Assembly (NCBI RefSeq): GCF_042653925.1 | Contig: NZ_JBHSFQ010000018.1 | Span: 1 to 64,000 of the forward strand | Direction: 5' to 3' | From: Nocardiopsis_B mangrovi | GTDB taxonomy: Bacteria > Actinomycetota > Actinomycetes > Streptosporangiales > Streptosporangiaceae | DNA: 64,000 nucleotides | Shown here: positions 18,171 to 27,111 of the stretch, piece after piece | Numbering within the stretch: the first letter of the stretch is position 1 | Layout: every line of letters starts with the position of its first letter | Made by a program: the position numbers and the translations under genes | Notes under the pieces: generated by a model | Told to the model about the DNA's origin: nothing | What the model saw: only the letters and a program-made list of their open reading frames with translations | Database searches by the model: none

Positions 18171-18222
18171 CCGGTGCCGTGTCCGGTCCGGTCCCGTGGC
18201 ACCGGACCGGACACGGCACCGG
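18171..18222. terminator. Perfect 22-bp inverted repeat terminator
   Basis: 18171-18192 is exactly complementary to 18201-18222 with an 8-nt loop. It sits directly after the end of the leftward glycosidase gene (stop at 18233-18235) and upstream of the leftward MerR gene, so it insulates the two. The long perfect GC stem without T tract is typical for actinomycete terminators. Confidence 0.7.
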
Positions 18223-18232
18223 ACCGCCGCCG

Positions 18233-20362
18233 TTATGCCGGGCGGCCCGTGGCGCCGGCCCGGATGGCGGCGCCTTCGACGCGCACGGGTGCGGTGGTCT
18301 CGACCGTCGCGGTTCCCGCGGCGTCGACCTCGATGTGCAGGGGGTGGCCGCCGATCCGCAGGTCGCGGATGCTCAGCGGGAACCAGTGCGCGAAGGCCGG
18401 GTCGGGGTCGACCCGCAGGACACCGGCCGGCACGTCGGCGCTCAGCCGTAGCGCCGCGGTGAGCAGCGGGATCACCGCCGCCGCGGCCCACGCCTGCGGC
18501 CGGCACGACGCCGGGTAGGCGAGGACCGGCTCGCCCGCCCGCGCGTCGGTGCCGCCGAACAGCTCGGGCAACCGGTAGTCGAACGCGGGCGCGGCGGCGA
18601 GCAGGCCGTCGGCGAGGGACGCCGCGGTGTCGCCGGCACCGGCGCCGGACAGGCCCAGGACCGCTACGGCGGTATCGTGCGGCCAGATGGCCCCCGCGTG
18701 GTAGCCGAGCGGGTTGAAGCCCGCCGCGGTGGCGGTCATGGTGCGCAGGCCGTAGCCGGAGTCCAGGTCGCGGCCTGCGAGGCGGCGGGCGACGAGTTCG
18801 GTCTCGCGGTCGTCGAGCAGCCCGGTTCCGAGCAGGTGTCCGAGGTTGGAGGTGGCCGTGGCCACCGGTCGCTTGTCGCCGTCCAGCGCCAGGGCGGGGA
18901 ACGGCCCCTCGGCGTCGGACACCCAGAACGCGCCGCGGAACCGGTGGCGCAGCGCGGCGGCCCAGGTGCGCAGATCGCGGGCGCGGTCGTCGTCGGCGGG
19001 GGCCCCGCCGGCGGGGTGTGGGTGGAAGTGGTCCAGCAGGTCCGCTCCGGCGAGCGCCGCCTGGTGGGCGTAGCCCTGGGCCTCGCTGAGGCCGATGGGC
19101 GGCTCGGCGATGCGGCCGTCCGGCCACTGGATGGAGTCGCCGGAGTCCTTCCACCCCTGGTTGGCCAGCCCGGTGCCGTCGGTGTCGATGTAGTCGAGGA
19201 AGCCGTCGCCGTCGTCGTCGGCCGGGCCGGTGATCCAGTCGAGTGCGGCGCGCAGGTTCGGCAGCAGCGCCCGGACCTCCGCCTCGGGCATGCCCCACTG
19301 CCACGCCTCGTGCAGCAGGAGGACCCACAGCGGGGTGGCGTCGATGGTCCCGAAGTACAGCGGCGGCAGCGCGTGCCCGTCGCTCATCGCCGCGCGTCCG
19401 CGGACCTCGTGCAGGATCCGGCCGGGCTGCTCCGCGGTCACCCGGTCGGTGCCGGTGCCCTGGCGGCGCGCGAGGACGCGGAGGGTGCCCGCCGCTGTGG
19501 CGGTCCCCAGCGGCAGCAGCATCCGGGCGGCCCACAGGGAGTCGCGGCCGAAGAGGGTGAAGAACCACGGGCTCCCGGCCGCCAGGAAGACGTCGGCGGG
19601 GTCGCGCGGGTCGGCCAGCCGGAGGGCGTCGAGGTCGGCCAGGCTCCGCGCGACCAGCCGGTCGAGGTCGCCGTCCGCCGAGCGCACGCGGGCGGTGAAG
19701 CGCGCGGCGCCGGTCCCGGGGGCCCGGAAGGCCGGCTCGTCGCCCGACGCGCGCAGCCGGAGCACGGCGTCCCACGCCGCGTGGGCGTCGACGGCCACCC
19801 GCCAGGTCAGCACCGCGCCCTCGGCGTCGACGCGCACGTCGTCGGGCTCGGGGTCGGCCCGTGCCTCGACCCGGGTGCCGTCCGCTCCCCAGGACAGCAC
19901 CGCGCCGTCGGCGGACACGGGAGCGGGGGCCGGCCGGCCGCCGTGCTTGACCACGGAGGTGGTGGCCAGGTCGGCGCCGATGCGCACCGAGACCGTGGTC
20001 TCCACCGGTGCGCGGGCGTCGTTGGCGAGCCGGATGCGCTCGTCCATCCCGTCGGGCAGGGCGGTGCGCTCGCGCTCCACGCGCACCGTGGGGTCGGCCC
20101 CGGTATCGCCGAGCAGCCGTGCGACGGCCGTGAACGACGCGCCGCCCGCTCCGGCGGGCGCCGAGCCGACGGGCTCCGGCTCCGTCCCGTCGAGCGCGAC
20201 CTCCAGGCGCGACAGCAGCCGCACGTCGTCGCGCAGCCAGCCCTGCGTGCCGGCGCCCTCCCGGATCTGCCCGCCGGGGCCGGACAGCACCACGCTCGGC
20301 GCGCTGACGCAGCTGGTCAGCCGATGCAGGTACGGCTGGAGGACTCGGGGCTGGTCGGACAA
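18233..20362 (-). CDS. Glycogen-debranching-type alpha-glycosidase (amylo-alpha-1,6-glucosidase family)
   Basis: I choose TTG 20362, preceded by AAGGAG, giving 709 residues starting LSDQPRVLQPYLHRL; the longer frame would run into the LacI operators. The N-terminal beta domain (GAGTQGWLRDDVRLLSRLEV) matches the GDE_N_bis type. An alpha/alpha-barrel catalytic domain follows, with SPWFFTLFGRDSLWAARM, LPPLYFGTIDATPLWVLLLH and NQGWKDSGDSIQW, whose Asp/Glu residues are the probable acid/base. Such enzymes hydrolyse alpha-1,6 or related glucosidic bonds in the cytoplasm. The divergent LacI/ABC sugar-uptake operon suggests it processes the imported oligosaccharide. Confidence 0.85.
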   Translation of the reverse strand: MSDQPRVLQPYLHRLTSCVSAPSVVLSGPGGQIREGAGTQGWLRDDVRLLSRLEVALDGTEPEPVGSAPAGAGGASFTAVARLLGDTGADPTVRVERERTALPDGMDERIRLANDARAPVETTVSVRIGADLATTSVVKHGGRPAPAPVSADGAVLSWGADGTRVEARADPEPDDVRVDAEGAVLTWRVAVDAHAAWDAVLRLRASGDEPAFRAPGTGAARFTARVRSADGDLDRLVARSLADLDALRLADPRDPADVFLAAGSPWFFTLFGRDSLWAARMLLPLGTATAAGTLRVLARRQGTGTDRVTAEQPGRILHEVRGRAAMSDGHALPPLYFGTIDATPLWVLLLHEAWQWGMPEAEVRALLPNLRAALDWITGPADDDGDGFLDYIDTDGTGLANQGWKDSGDSIQWPDGRIAEPPIGLSEAQGYAHQAALAGADLLDHFHPHPAGGAPADDDRARDLRTWAAALRHRFRGAFWVSDAEGPFPALALDGDKRPVATATSNLGHLLGTGLLDDRETELVARRLAGRDLDSGYGLRTMTATAAGFNPLGYHAGAIWPHDTAVAVLGLSGAGAGDTAASLADGLLAAAPAFDYRLPELFGGTDARAGEPVLAYPASCRPQAWAAAAVIPLLTAALRLSADVPAGVLRVDPDPAFAHWFPLSIRDLRIGGHPLHIEVDAAGTATVETTAPVRVEGAAIRAGATGRPA

Positions 20363-20430
20363 AGCCGCTCCTTCGAGGGGTTGACAGACGGTGGGGTGAC
20401 GTCGTTCACTTCGTTTCATCCAGTGTTCAT

Positions 20431-20483
20431 TTGAACGATCAAAAACGCAAGGCATTAATCGATCCGCAAACTTGAACGATCAA
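20431..20483. promoter_or_regulatory. Two LacI-type operators
   Basis: TTGAACGATCAA occurs identically at 20431-20442 and 20472-20483, 41 bp apart (about four helical turns). It is near-palindromic around a central CG, the signature of LacI/GalR operators. Both lie between the divergent glycosidase and LacI genes, so paired binding could repress both directions. Confidence 0.72.
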
Positions 20484-20514
20484 ATGTCACGAAACCGCTA
20501 CAGGGGGTATGCAG

Positions 20515-21585
20515 GTGCCCAACCCGCCGGAGGAGAGCCCGGGCGCGGCCACGATCACGGGGGTCGCCGCCGCCGCCGGGGTGTCGCGGCAGACCGTCTC
20601 CAACGTCCTCAACGCCCCGCACCGGGTGCGGCCCCAGACCCGCGAGCGCGTCGAGGCCGCGATCCGCGACCTCGGCTACCAGCCCAACCGGTCGGCCCGC
20701 TCCCTGCGCACGAGCGCCTCGCGCATGCTGGGCTACTGCGTCCTGCGGGGCGGGGACGGCAACGTCGTGCACACGCGGTTCCTGCACGCCCTCACCGACG
20801 CCGCCGCTGAGCGCGGCTACCACCTGGTGCTGTTCACCGCCCCGACCGGTGAGGCCGGCCTGCCCGTCTACGACGACCTGCTCGCCCAGCGCACCGTCGA
20901 CGGCTTCGTCCTCACCGACACCTTCAAGGGCGACGTCCGCCAGAAGTGGCTGGCCGACCGCGAGGTGCCCTTCGCCGCGTTCGGCCGCTCCTGGGACGAG
21001 CCCGAGCACGGCGACTGGGTCGACGTCGACGGCTCCTCCGGCGTCTACGACGCGGTCGCCCACCTGCACGCCCTCGGCCACGGCCGGATCGCGTTCGCCG
21101 GCTGGGAACGCGGATCCGGGGTCGGGGACGACCGCCGCGCCGGGTGGGCCCGGGCCGCCGCGGACATCGGCCTGGGCGAACAGCCCTCCGTCGAGGCCCC
21201 CGGCACCGTCCACGGCGGCGCCGACGCGGCCCGGCGGCTCCTGGACCTGCCCGCGCCGCCCACCGCCCTGGTCTGCGCCAACGACCACATGGCGATCGGC
21301 GCCCTCGGGGTCCTCGCCGAGCGGGGGCTGCGACCGGGCCGCGACATCGCCGTCGCCGGCTTCGACGACATCCCGGCCGCGTCCCTGCCGGGCATCGACC
21401 TCACCACCGTGAGCCAGCCGCTCGACGAGATCGGCCGCACCGTTGTGCGCCTGGTCCTCGACCGGCTCGACTCCGAGAGCGCCTCCCGGCCGGTGGACGC
21501 CTCCCCGCGGCAGATCCTGCTCCGCCCGTCCCTGGTCGCGCGCTCCAGCTCCGCACCCACACCGCAGGAAGAGGAAGAACGATGA
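20515..21585 (+). CDS. LacI-family transcriptional repressor
   Basis: The N-terminal helix-turn-helix reads ITGVAAAAGVSRQTVSNVLN with the hinge helix RSARSLRTS, followed by a periplasmic-binding-protein-like sugar domain. I prefer GTG 20515, seven bases after GGGGG; ATG 20509 in the same frame has a one-base spacer. Its last codons overlap the binding-protein start (ATGA), so repressor and transporter are one transcript. It likely represses the transporter operon and the divergent glycosidase until the sugar is present. Confidence 0.92.
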   Translation: MPNPPEESPGAATITGVAAAAGVSRQTVSNVLNAPHRVRPQTRERVEAAIRDLGYQPNRSARSLRTSASRMLGYCVLRGGDGNVVHTRFLHALTDAAAERGYHLVLFTAPTGEAGLPVYDDLLAQRTVDGFVLTDTFKGDVRQKWLADREVPFAAFGRSWDEPEHGDWVDVDGSSGVYDAVAHLHALGHGRIAFAGWERGSGVGDDRRAGWARAAADIGLGEQPSVEAPGTVHGGADAARRLLDLPAPPTALVCANDHMAIGALGVLAERGLRPGRDIAVAGFDDIPAASLPGIDLTTVSQPLDEIGRTVVRLVLDRLDSESASRPVDASPRQILLRPSLVARSSSAPTPQEEEER

Positions 21586-22820
21586 TCGGAAATCGGCCCG
21601 GCACCGCGGCCGGCGCGGCCACCGCGGCGCTCGCCCTGGGACTGCTCACCGCCTGCGGCGGCGGATACGACGAGGAAGCCGCGTCCGACGGCGAGCTGAC
21701 GGTCATGTTCGGCTCCTCAGGGGAGGCCGAGACCGCCGCCGTGCAGGCCGCGCTCGAAGCGTGGTCCGCCGAGTCCGGCACCGAGGCCACCGGGATCCCC
21801 GCCCAGGACCTCGTGCAGCAGCTCCGCCAGGGCTTCGCGGGCGGCAACCCGCCCGACGTCTTCTACGTCTCGCCCGACCTCTTCCAGCAGTACGCCCAGG
21901 GCGGCTCGCTCTACCCCTACGGGGAGCGGATCGAGGACGCCGACGACTTCTACCCCGCCCTCCGCGCCTCCTACACCTACGAGGACGAGCTCTACTGCCT
22001 GCCCAAGGACCAGAGCGCCCACGCCCTGGTCATCAACACCGCCATGTGGGAGGACGCCGGGCTCGACCCCGATGAGCCCCCCGCCACCTGGGAGGAGCTC
22101 CAGGACGCCGCGGCGGAGCTGACCGAGGACGGGCGCGTGGGCCTGGCCATGGGCGGCGACTACAACATCGCCGGCACCTTCATGCAGGAGGCCGGCGGCT
22201 GGTTCCTCGACGACGACGGTACCGAGGTCACCGCGGACACCCCCGAGAACAGGGAGGCGCTGGACTACATCGCCGGCAACCTCGACGCCGGGAACTTCGC
22301 CTACGTCAACGACATCGACGCCCAGTCCGGTTCGGAGGCGCTCGGCAGCGAGAAGGCGGCGATGATCGTCGACGGCGGCTGGGTCACCGGCGCGTTCGAC
22401 AACGACTTCCCCGACCTGGAGTGGAAGGCGGTCGAGATGCCCGAGGGCCCCGGCGGCCAGGGGACGACCGTCTTCAGCAACTGCTGGGGCATCGCCGAGG
22501 CCAGCGGTGACAAGGACGCGGCGGTCGACCTGGTGACCTTCCTGGCAGGCGCCGAGCAGCAGCAGCGGTTCGCCGAGGGCTTCGGCGCCGCGCCGTCCCG
22601 GCAGAGCCTCGCCGACTGGACCGCCGAGGAGTTCCCGGAGAAGGCCGCCTTCAACGCCGGCGTCGTCTACGCGCGCGGCCAGGTGGCGGTGCCCGGGTTC
22701 GACTCCGTCCTCGCGGAGTTCACCACCGGCCTCGAAGGCGTGGCCGCCGGGTCGGCGACCCCCGAGCAGATCCTCGGACAGCTCCAGAAGAACGGCGAAG
22801 AGGCGCTGGCGCAGGAGTAG
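21582..22820 (+). CDS. ABC sugar transporter substrate-binding lipoprotein
   Basis: The 412-residue protein has a signal peptide ending in the lipobox LTAC, giving a lipid-modified Cys about residue 25, then an extracellular MalE-type binding protein (ELTVMFGSSGEAETAAVQAA, PPDVFYVSPDLFQQYA, EKAAMIVDGGWVTGAF). It captures the sugar and delivers it to the two permeases that follow. No ATPase gene is present nearby, so a shared MsiK-type ATPase elsewhere is probable, as usual in actinomycetes. It is coupled to LacI by ATGA. Confidence 0.92.
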   Translation: MIGNRPGTAAGAATAALALGLLTACGGGYDEEAASDGELTVMFGSSGEAETAAVQAALEAWSAESGTEATGIPAQDLVQQLRQGFAGGNPPDVFYVSPDLFQQYAQGGSLYPYGERIEDADDFYPALRASYTYEDELYCLPKDQSAHALVINTAMWEDAGLDPDEPPATWEELQDAAAELTEDGRVGLAMGGDYNIAGTFMQEAGGWFLDDDGTEVTADTPENREALDYIAGNLDAGNFAYVNDIDAQSGSEALGSEKAAMIVDGGWVTGAFDNDFPDLEWKAVEMPEGPGGQGTTVFSNCWGIAEASGDKDAAVDLVTFLAGAEQQQRFAEGFGAAPSRQSLADWTAEEFPEKAAFNAGVVYARGQVAVPGFDSVLAEFTTGLEGVAAGSATPEQILGQLQKNGEEALAQE

Positions 22821-22853
22821 GGAGCCGGCGGGGGCGGGCGCGGGGCCGTGTAC

Positions 22854-22876
22854 GCGGCGGCCGCGCCGGCCGCCGC
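22854..22876 (+). terminator. Hairpin between binding-protein and permease genes
   Basis: GCGGCGGCC (22854-22862) and GGCCGCCGC (22868-22876) form a perfect 9-bp stem with a 5-nt loop, 34 bp after the binding-protein stop in a 188-bp gap. It probably attenuates transcription or protects the upstream message, giving more binding protein than permease. Confidence 0.5.
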
Positions 22877-22973
22877 CGCCCGCGCGGGGTCACAGCCGCG
22901 TGCCGCCACGTACCGCGCGGCGCGGGCCCGCACGGATCGGAGCCCGGCGCCGCCGGCACCAGCACCGGCACGA

Positions 22974-22994
22974 CGAGTAGCGAGTAGCGAGTAG
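22974..22994. repeat. CGAGTAG x3 tandem repeat
   Basis: Three exact copies of the heptamer lie just before the permease start at 23009. The period of seven is out of phase with codons, but it is non-coding. It may be a slippage-prone leader; no function can be assigned. Confidence 0.6.
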
Positions 22995-23008
22995 GACGAC
23001 GCACGACC

Positions 23009-24139
23009 ATGACGAACAGCAACGCAACGGGCGCCCCCGCCCGGGCCGGTGCCGGGACCGCGCCGGCCCCCGGCGGGCCGCCGCCACCCGCCGCGGGCCC
23101 CGCGCCGCGGGCGCGGTGGCGCAGCAGGAGCTCGGCCGCCCAGGAGAACCGCGCGGGCCTGCTGTTCGCGGCGCCCGCGGTGGCGGGCCTGCTGCTCTTC
23201 CTGGTCGCGCCGATCCTCATGGCGCTGTGGGTGAGCTTCCTGGACTGGGACGGCCAGTCCAACCCGCTGGCCCCGGGGCAGGAGTTCGTCGGTACCGGCA
23301 ACTACCGGCGGCTGCTCGCCGAGGACACGCTGCTGCACCGCGACTTCATGCTCAGCGTGCGCAACACCCTCTACTACGTCCTCATCAACGTCCCGCTGGT
23401 GACCGCGCTCTCCTTCGGCCTGGCCCTGGTCGTCAACCAGCGGCTGCTGAAGGGGCGGTCGTTCTTCCGGACGGTCTTCTACTTCCCGTCGGTCACCAGC
23501 TCGGTCGCCGTGAGCATCACCTTCCTCTTCCTGTTCCAGGGGTCGGGAGCCGTCAACGCCCTGCTCGCCCTGGCCGGGGTCGACGGCCCCAACTGGTTCA
23601 CCGACTCCCGCGGCGTCCTGCACGTGCTGTTCGCGGGACTGGGGCTGGTGGAGGAGGGGAGCACGCCCGGCTGGGCCGCGGCGCAGGTGGGCGGGCTGCC
23701 GCTGTGGGAGTGGCTCTCCGGTCCCTCGGTGGCGCTGTGCGCGATCATCGCGCTCACCGCATGGCAGTCCTCGGGCATCTACATGCTGTTCTTCCTCGCC
23801 GGTCTCCAGAACATCCCGCGGTCGGTCGAGGAGGCCGCCGTGGTCGACGGCGCGTCGTCGTGGCGCCGGTTCCAGCACGTGACGCTCCCGCTGATGCGGC
23901 GCAGCGTGACGCTGGTGATGACGCTCGCCCTCATCGCCACCTGGCAGGTCTTCGACCAGATCTACATCATGTCGCAGGGGGCGCCGGCGAAGACCACGAT
24001 CACGCCGGCCTACCTGTCCTATGTCCGGAGCTTCGGCGACGGCCAGTTCGGCGCGGGCGCGGCGGTCGCGTTCGCGCTGTTCGCGATCATCGTGGTGCTC
24101 ACCGCGCTCCAGCGGTGGATCGGCAGGGAGAAGAAGTGA
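23009..24139 (+). CDS. ABC sugar transporter permease (MalF/UgpA type)
   Basis: The 376-residue inner-membrane protein has a long Ala/Pro-rich cytoplasmic head (about 50 residues) and then six or more helices. The EAA loop that docks the ATPase is EEAAVVDGASSWRRFQHVTL. It works with the next permease and the upstream binding protein. Its stop overlaps the next gene's GTG start by 4 bp. Confidence 0.92.
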   Translation: MTNSNATGAPARAGAGTAPAPGGPPPPAAGPAPRARWRSRSSAAQENRAGLLFAAPAVAGLLLFLVAPILMALWVSFLDWDGQSNPLAPGQEFVGTGNYRRLLAEDTLLHRDFMLSVRNTLYYVLINVPLVTALSFGLALVVNQRLLKGRSFFRTVFYFPSVTSSVAVSITFLFLFQGSGAVNALLALAGVDGPNWFTDSRGVLHVLFAGLGLVEEGSTPGWAAAQVGGLPLWEWLSGPSVALCAIIALTAWQSSGIYMLFFLAGLQNIPRSVEEAAVVDGASSWRRFQHVTLPLMRRSVTLVMTLALIATWQVFDQIYIMSQGAPAKTTITPAYLSYVRSFGDGQFGAGAAVAFALFAIIVVLTALQRWIGREKK

Positions 24140-25092
24140 CGCGCGAAGCGATCCGCGGCGGCCGCCCTCCGGCGCGCACCGCGGCCCCCGTCTCCGGGGC
24201 GACCGGCACCGGGCCCCGCAGGCGGCCGGGAGGCGGCCGGCGGGGCGGCGGACGCCTGGGCGTCCGGGCGGTCGGCTACGGCGTCCTGGCGCTGGGCACC
24301 GTCCTGTACCTGGGGCCCTTCCTGATCCAGATCGCGGGGTCGTTCAAGACCGACCCCGGCGCCGCGCAGGACCCGCTGGGCCTCATCCCCGACCCGGCCA
24401 CGCTCCAGGCGTGGCGCAAGGCGTTCGGCCTGGACACGGTGCTGGAGATGCCCATCGGGCGGTGGCTCGGCAACTCCGTGCTCGTCACGGTGTCGATCAC
24501 CCTGGGGCGGCTGCTGATCGACAGCCTCATCGGCTACGCGCTGGCCCGGCTGCGGTTCACCGGGCGATCGCTGATCAACGCGCTGGTCATCGCGGTGATG
24601 GCGGTCCCGGGCGTGGTGCTGCTCATCCCCAAGTTCCTGGTGCTCAAGCAGCTCGGCATCTTCGACAGCTACGCGGGGATGATCCTGCCGCTGCTCTTCG
24701 ACGCGGTCGGGATCCTCCTGATGAAGACCGCGTTCGAGCAGGTGCCGCGCGAGCTGGAGGAGGCGGCGCGGATCGACGGCGCCGGGGTGTTCACCACCTA
24801 CTGGCGGGTGGTGCTCCCGCTCGTGCGCCCGGCGCTGATCACGGTCGGCATCCTGTCGTTCCAGGGCTCCTGGAACGAGTTCACCCACTTCCTGATCGCC
24901 ACGTCCGACCCCGCCTACGAGACCCTCAACCTGGGCCTGGCCCGCCTCGCCGCCGGGCCGCTGGGGGGTTCCCAGCAGTTCCCCCTCAAGCTCGCCCTCG
25001 CCACTCTGTCGACCCTGCCGGTGCTCATCGTCTACATCGTCTTCCAGCGCCACTTCATCCGCTCCCAGATGTCGGCGGGCGGCAAGGAGTAG
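24136..25092 (+). CDS. ABC sugar transporter permease (MalG/UgpE type)
   Basis: The GTG start at 24136 lies inside the upstream stop, after GGGAG, giving 318 residues. Six helices follow an Arg/Gly-rich head. The EAA motif is ELEEAARIDGAGVFTTYWRV, and the C-terminus (PVLIVYIVFQRHFIRSQMSA) is typical of MalG-type subunits. It completes the importer and ends 24 bp from the convergent caspase gene. Confidence 0.92.
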   Translation: MTREAIRGGRPPARTAAPVSGATGTGPRRRPGGGRRGGGRLGVRAVGYGVLALGTVLYLGPFLIQIAGSFKTDPGAAQDPLGLIPDPATLQAWRKAFGLDTVLEMPIGRWLGNSVLVTVSITLGRLLIDSLIGYALARLRFTGRSLINALVIAVMAVPGVVLLIPKFLVLKQLGIFDSYAGMILPLLFDAVGILLMKTAFEQVPRELEEAARIDGAGVFTTYWRVVLPLVRPALITVGILSFQGSWNEFTHFLIATSDPAYETLNLGLARLAAGPLGGSQQFPLKLALATLSTLPVLIVYIVFQRHFIRSQMSAGGKE

Positions 25093-25116
25093 CCGCGTCG
25101 CGGCCGGCCGGACGGG

Positions 25117-27111
25117 CTAGGAGACATCGACGCTCAAGGCGTAGAGCCGGGTGATCTGGTTGTCGTTGTTGTTGTCGTCGGCTATCAGGTACAGCGGGCG
25201 GCGCCCCTCCTCCGGGCCCGATGTCCAGGCTTCGCCGAGCGCCATGCCCTCCACGTTCTGCAGGAGCGGGTTGGACTGGTCCGGCGACGACGGGACGGCA
25301 CCCGGCGTCCCCGAGGGGCATTCCGCGAGGTCGAAGAGGAGCGTGTTCTCCGTGAAGACGTCGACGGGCTCGTCGTAGAGGGCGTTCCCGTCGTCGATGG
25401 GCCGGGCGCCGCCGAGGGAGACGTCGTGGACGCGTATCGCGTTGCCGAGGCCCGCCACGTACTGCCGCTCCAGCGCGAGCAGCCGGTCGTCGCCGACGAC
25501 GGCCAGCTCCGACAGCAGCATCCCCTCGCTCGTCTGGTACGCGTACTGCCGGTCCACCTCGTAGTGGCCGCCGGGCTCGCCGCTGTAGCGCAGGATGCGC
25601 AGCAGGTGGCGGCCGCCCGTATCGCCGTCGATGGCGAGCGGGCCCTCCAGCGCCGTGTAGAGGTGGCGCCCGTCAGGGGACGCCGCCAGGGATTCGAGCG
25701 TGCGCCCCGCCTGCGCATAGCCGCGGGGGGCGGCGTGGAACTCGGGCGGGACGGGCAAGGGGTCGCCGACCTGCTCGCCGGTGTCCAGGCGGAACCGGCG
25801 GATGGACGGGCCCGTTTCCGAGGCGACCAGGACCGTCTCTCCGCCCTGCTCGACCACGAGCCCCTCCGCGTCGAACCACTCGGAGGGGACGCCGCCGGGC
25901 GGGGTCCGCAGCGTCGTGGCCCGATCCGCCTCAGGGCGGAAGTCCTCCTCCCCGGAGCCGAGGTCCTCCGCGGAGCCGAGGTCGATCGGGAAGACGCGGG
26001 CGGTTTCGTTGTCGGTGACCGCCAGGGCCCTGCCGGAATCCATGAGGGCGAGCGCCGACAGGTTCCTGAGCCGCTCGCCCGAGGGGTTCGTCTTGTCGAG
26101 CGCGTCGCTGTAGTCGAGCAGCGTCGCGCGCTCGGAACAGGGGCCGCCCGCCGCCTGCGGGCTGAACTCCCGCCACTGGCTCCACACCGGCGGTACCGCC
26201 AGGCCGGCGGCGAGCCCCAGCGCGAGCCCGCCGGCGAACATCGCCGAGCGGGCCCTGCCGCCCGTGGCGGCAGAGGGCGGGCCGTCCGGGACGGGCGGCC
26301 GGAGGGGAGGCAGCACCGCCACGTTGCGGGCGAAGGGCAGCGACCCGACCCCGCCGTCGTCCCGGTCCATGGGCTCCTGCGGCCGCGGCAGGTTCAGGCG
26401 CTCCATGCGTTCCCGGACCGCCCGGTAGATCGTGTGCAGGCCGAGCATCTCCGGCCCGTCCGCCACACCGGTGCGCAGCACGTCCACGAACTCCCCCGTG
26501 AAGGCCGTGCAGCGCTTGGGGTCAGGGGCATGGGACGTGCGATCGGCGGAGGTGGAGGTCATGACGTAGGCGCCGGTCACCCCCTTCAGCGCCCTGCCCG
26601 AGGCACGGACCCCTTGGTCGGCGACCGACATCTCGCCTTTGAGGACCCTCCCGCTGTAGCAGCAGTCGAGGAGCAGGACGCGGCGGTCAGCGGAGCCGTC
26701 GCGGATGGCGTCGCGCACGAGTTCGTCGGCGACGGTCGTCTCCGGCCGGTCCACGACGGAGTCGGGCAGCGTGAGGTGGAGCTGGTCCGCTCTGCCGCGG
26801 TGCAGGAGCCCGTGACCCGCGTAGTAGATGATCAGCGTGTCGGTCGCGAGCGCCGCCGCCTCGCGGATGGGCCCGACCAGGGCGGCGGCCGTTTCGGGGT
26901 TCTCGACCGTGATGATCCGTTCGGCCGGCAGACCCCAGATCTCGGGGTCCGACAGCGCGGACGTCAGTTCGGCGAGGTTGTGCCGCACGCTGGGGAGCGG
27001 CTCCAAGGCGTCATAGGAGTCGACTCCGATGAGGACGCACGCCGAGTGGGCCGGGTCGATCGCCTTGGCCGCCGTGTCCCCGGAAGCGCCGTTCTCCGGG
27101 ACCGCGCTCAT
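25117..27111 (-). CDS. Caspase-like protease fused through one TM helix to an extracellular phytase-like domain
   Basis: The protein has 664 residues. Residues 20-240 form a peptidase C14 (caspase) domain: strand CVLIGVDSYDALEPLP, catalytic His100 in IIYYAGHGLL and catalytic Cys in VLLLDCCYSG (second Cys, 151). Residues 291-309 (MFAGGLALGLAAGLAVPPVW) form one hydrophobic helix. From about 323 the chain is beta-rich with repeated blocks (LESLAASPDGRHLYTALEG, LLSELAVVGDDRLLALERQY, VEGMALGEAW, LYLIADDNNNDNQITRLYAL) that match the esterase-like/phytase-like propeller family. The expected topology is protease inside, propeller outside. It is coupled by an ATGA overlap to an EACC1-like gene, a known partner of caspase effectors in actinobacterial conflict systems. 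Sensing by the propeller and protease activation is inference. Confidence 0.82.
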   Translation of the reverse strand: MSAVPENGASGDTAAKAIDPAHSACVLIGVDSYDALEPLPSVRHNLAELTSALSDPEIWGLPAERIITVENPETAAALVGPIREAAALATDTLIIYYAGHGLLHRGRADQLHLTLPDSVVDRPETTVADELVRDAIRDGSADRRVLLLDCCYSGRVLKGEMSVADQGVRASGRALKGVTGAYVMTSTSADRTSHAPDPKRCTAFTGEFVDVLRTGVADGPEMLGLHTIYRAVRERMERLNLPRPQEPMDRDDGGVGSLPFARNVAVLPPLRPPVPDGPPSAATGGRARSAMFAGGLALGLAAGLAVPPVWSQWREFSPQAAGGPCSERATLLDYSDALDKTNPSGERLRNLSALALMDSGRALAVTDNETARVFPIDLGSAEDLGSGEEDFRPEADRATTLRTPPGGVPSEWFDAEGLVVEQGGETVLVASETGPSIRRFRLDTGEQVGDPLPVPPEFHAAPRGYAQAGRTLESLAASPDGRHLYTALEGPLAIDGDTGGRHLLRILRYSGEPGGHYEVDRQYAYQTSEGMLLSELAVVGDDRLLALERQYVAGLGNAIRVHDVSLGGARPIDDGNALYDEPVDVFTENTLLFDLAECPSGTPGAVPSSPDQSNPLLQNVEGMALGEAWTSGPEEGRRPLYLIADDNNNDNQITRLYALSVDVS

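Noticed and set aside
22974..22994. Possible CRISPR or satellite from CGAGTAG repeats
   Set aside because: Only three contiguous heptamers without spacers, so a simple tandem repeat.
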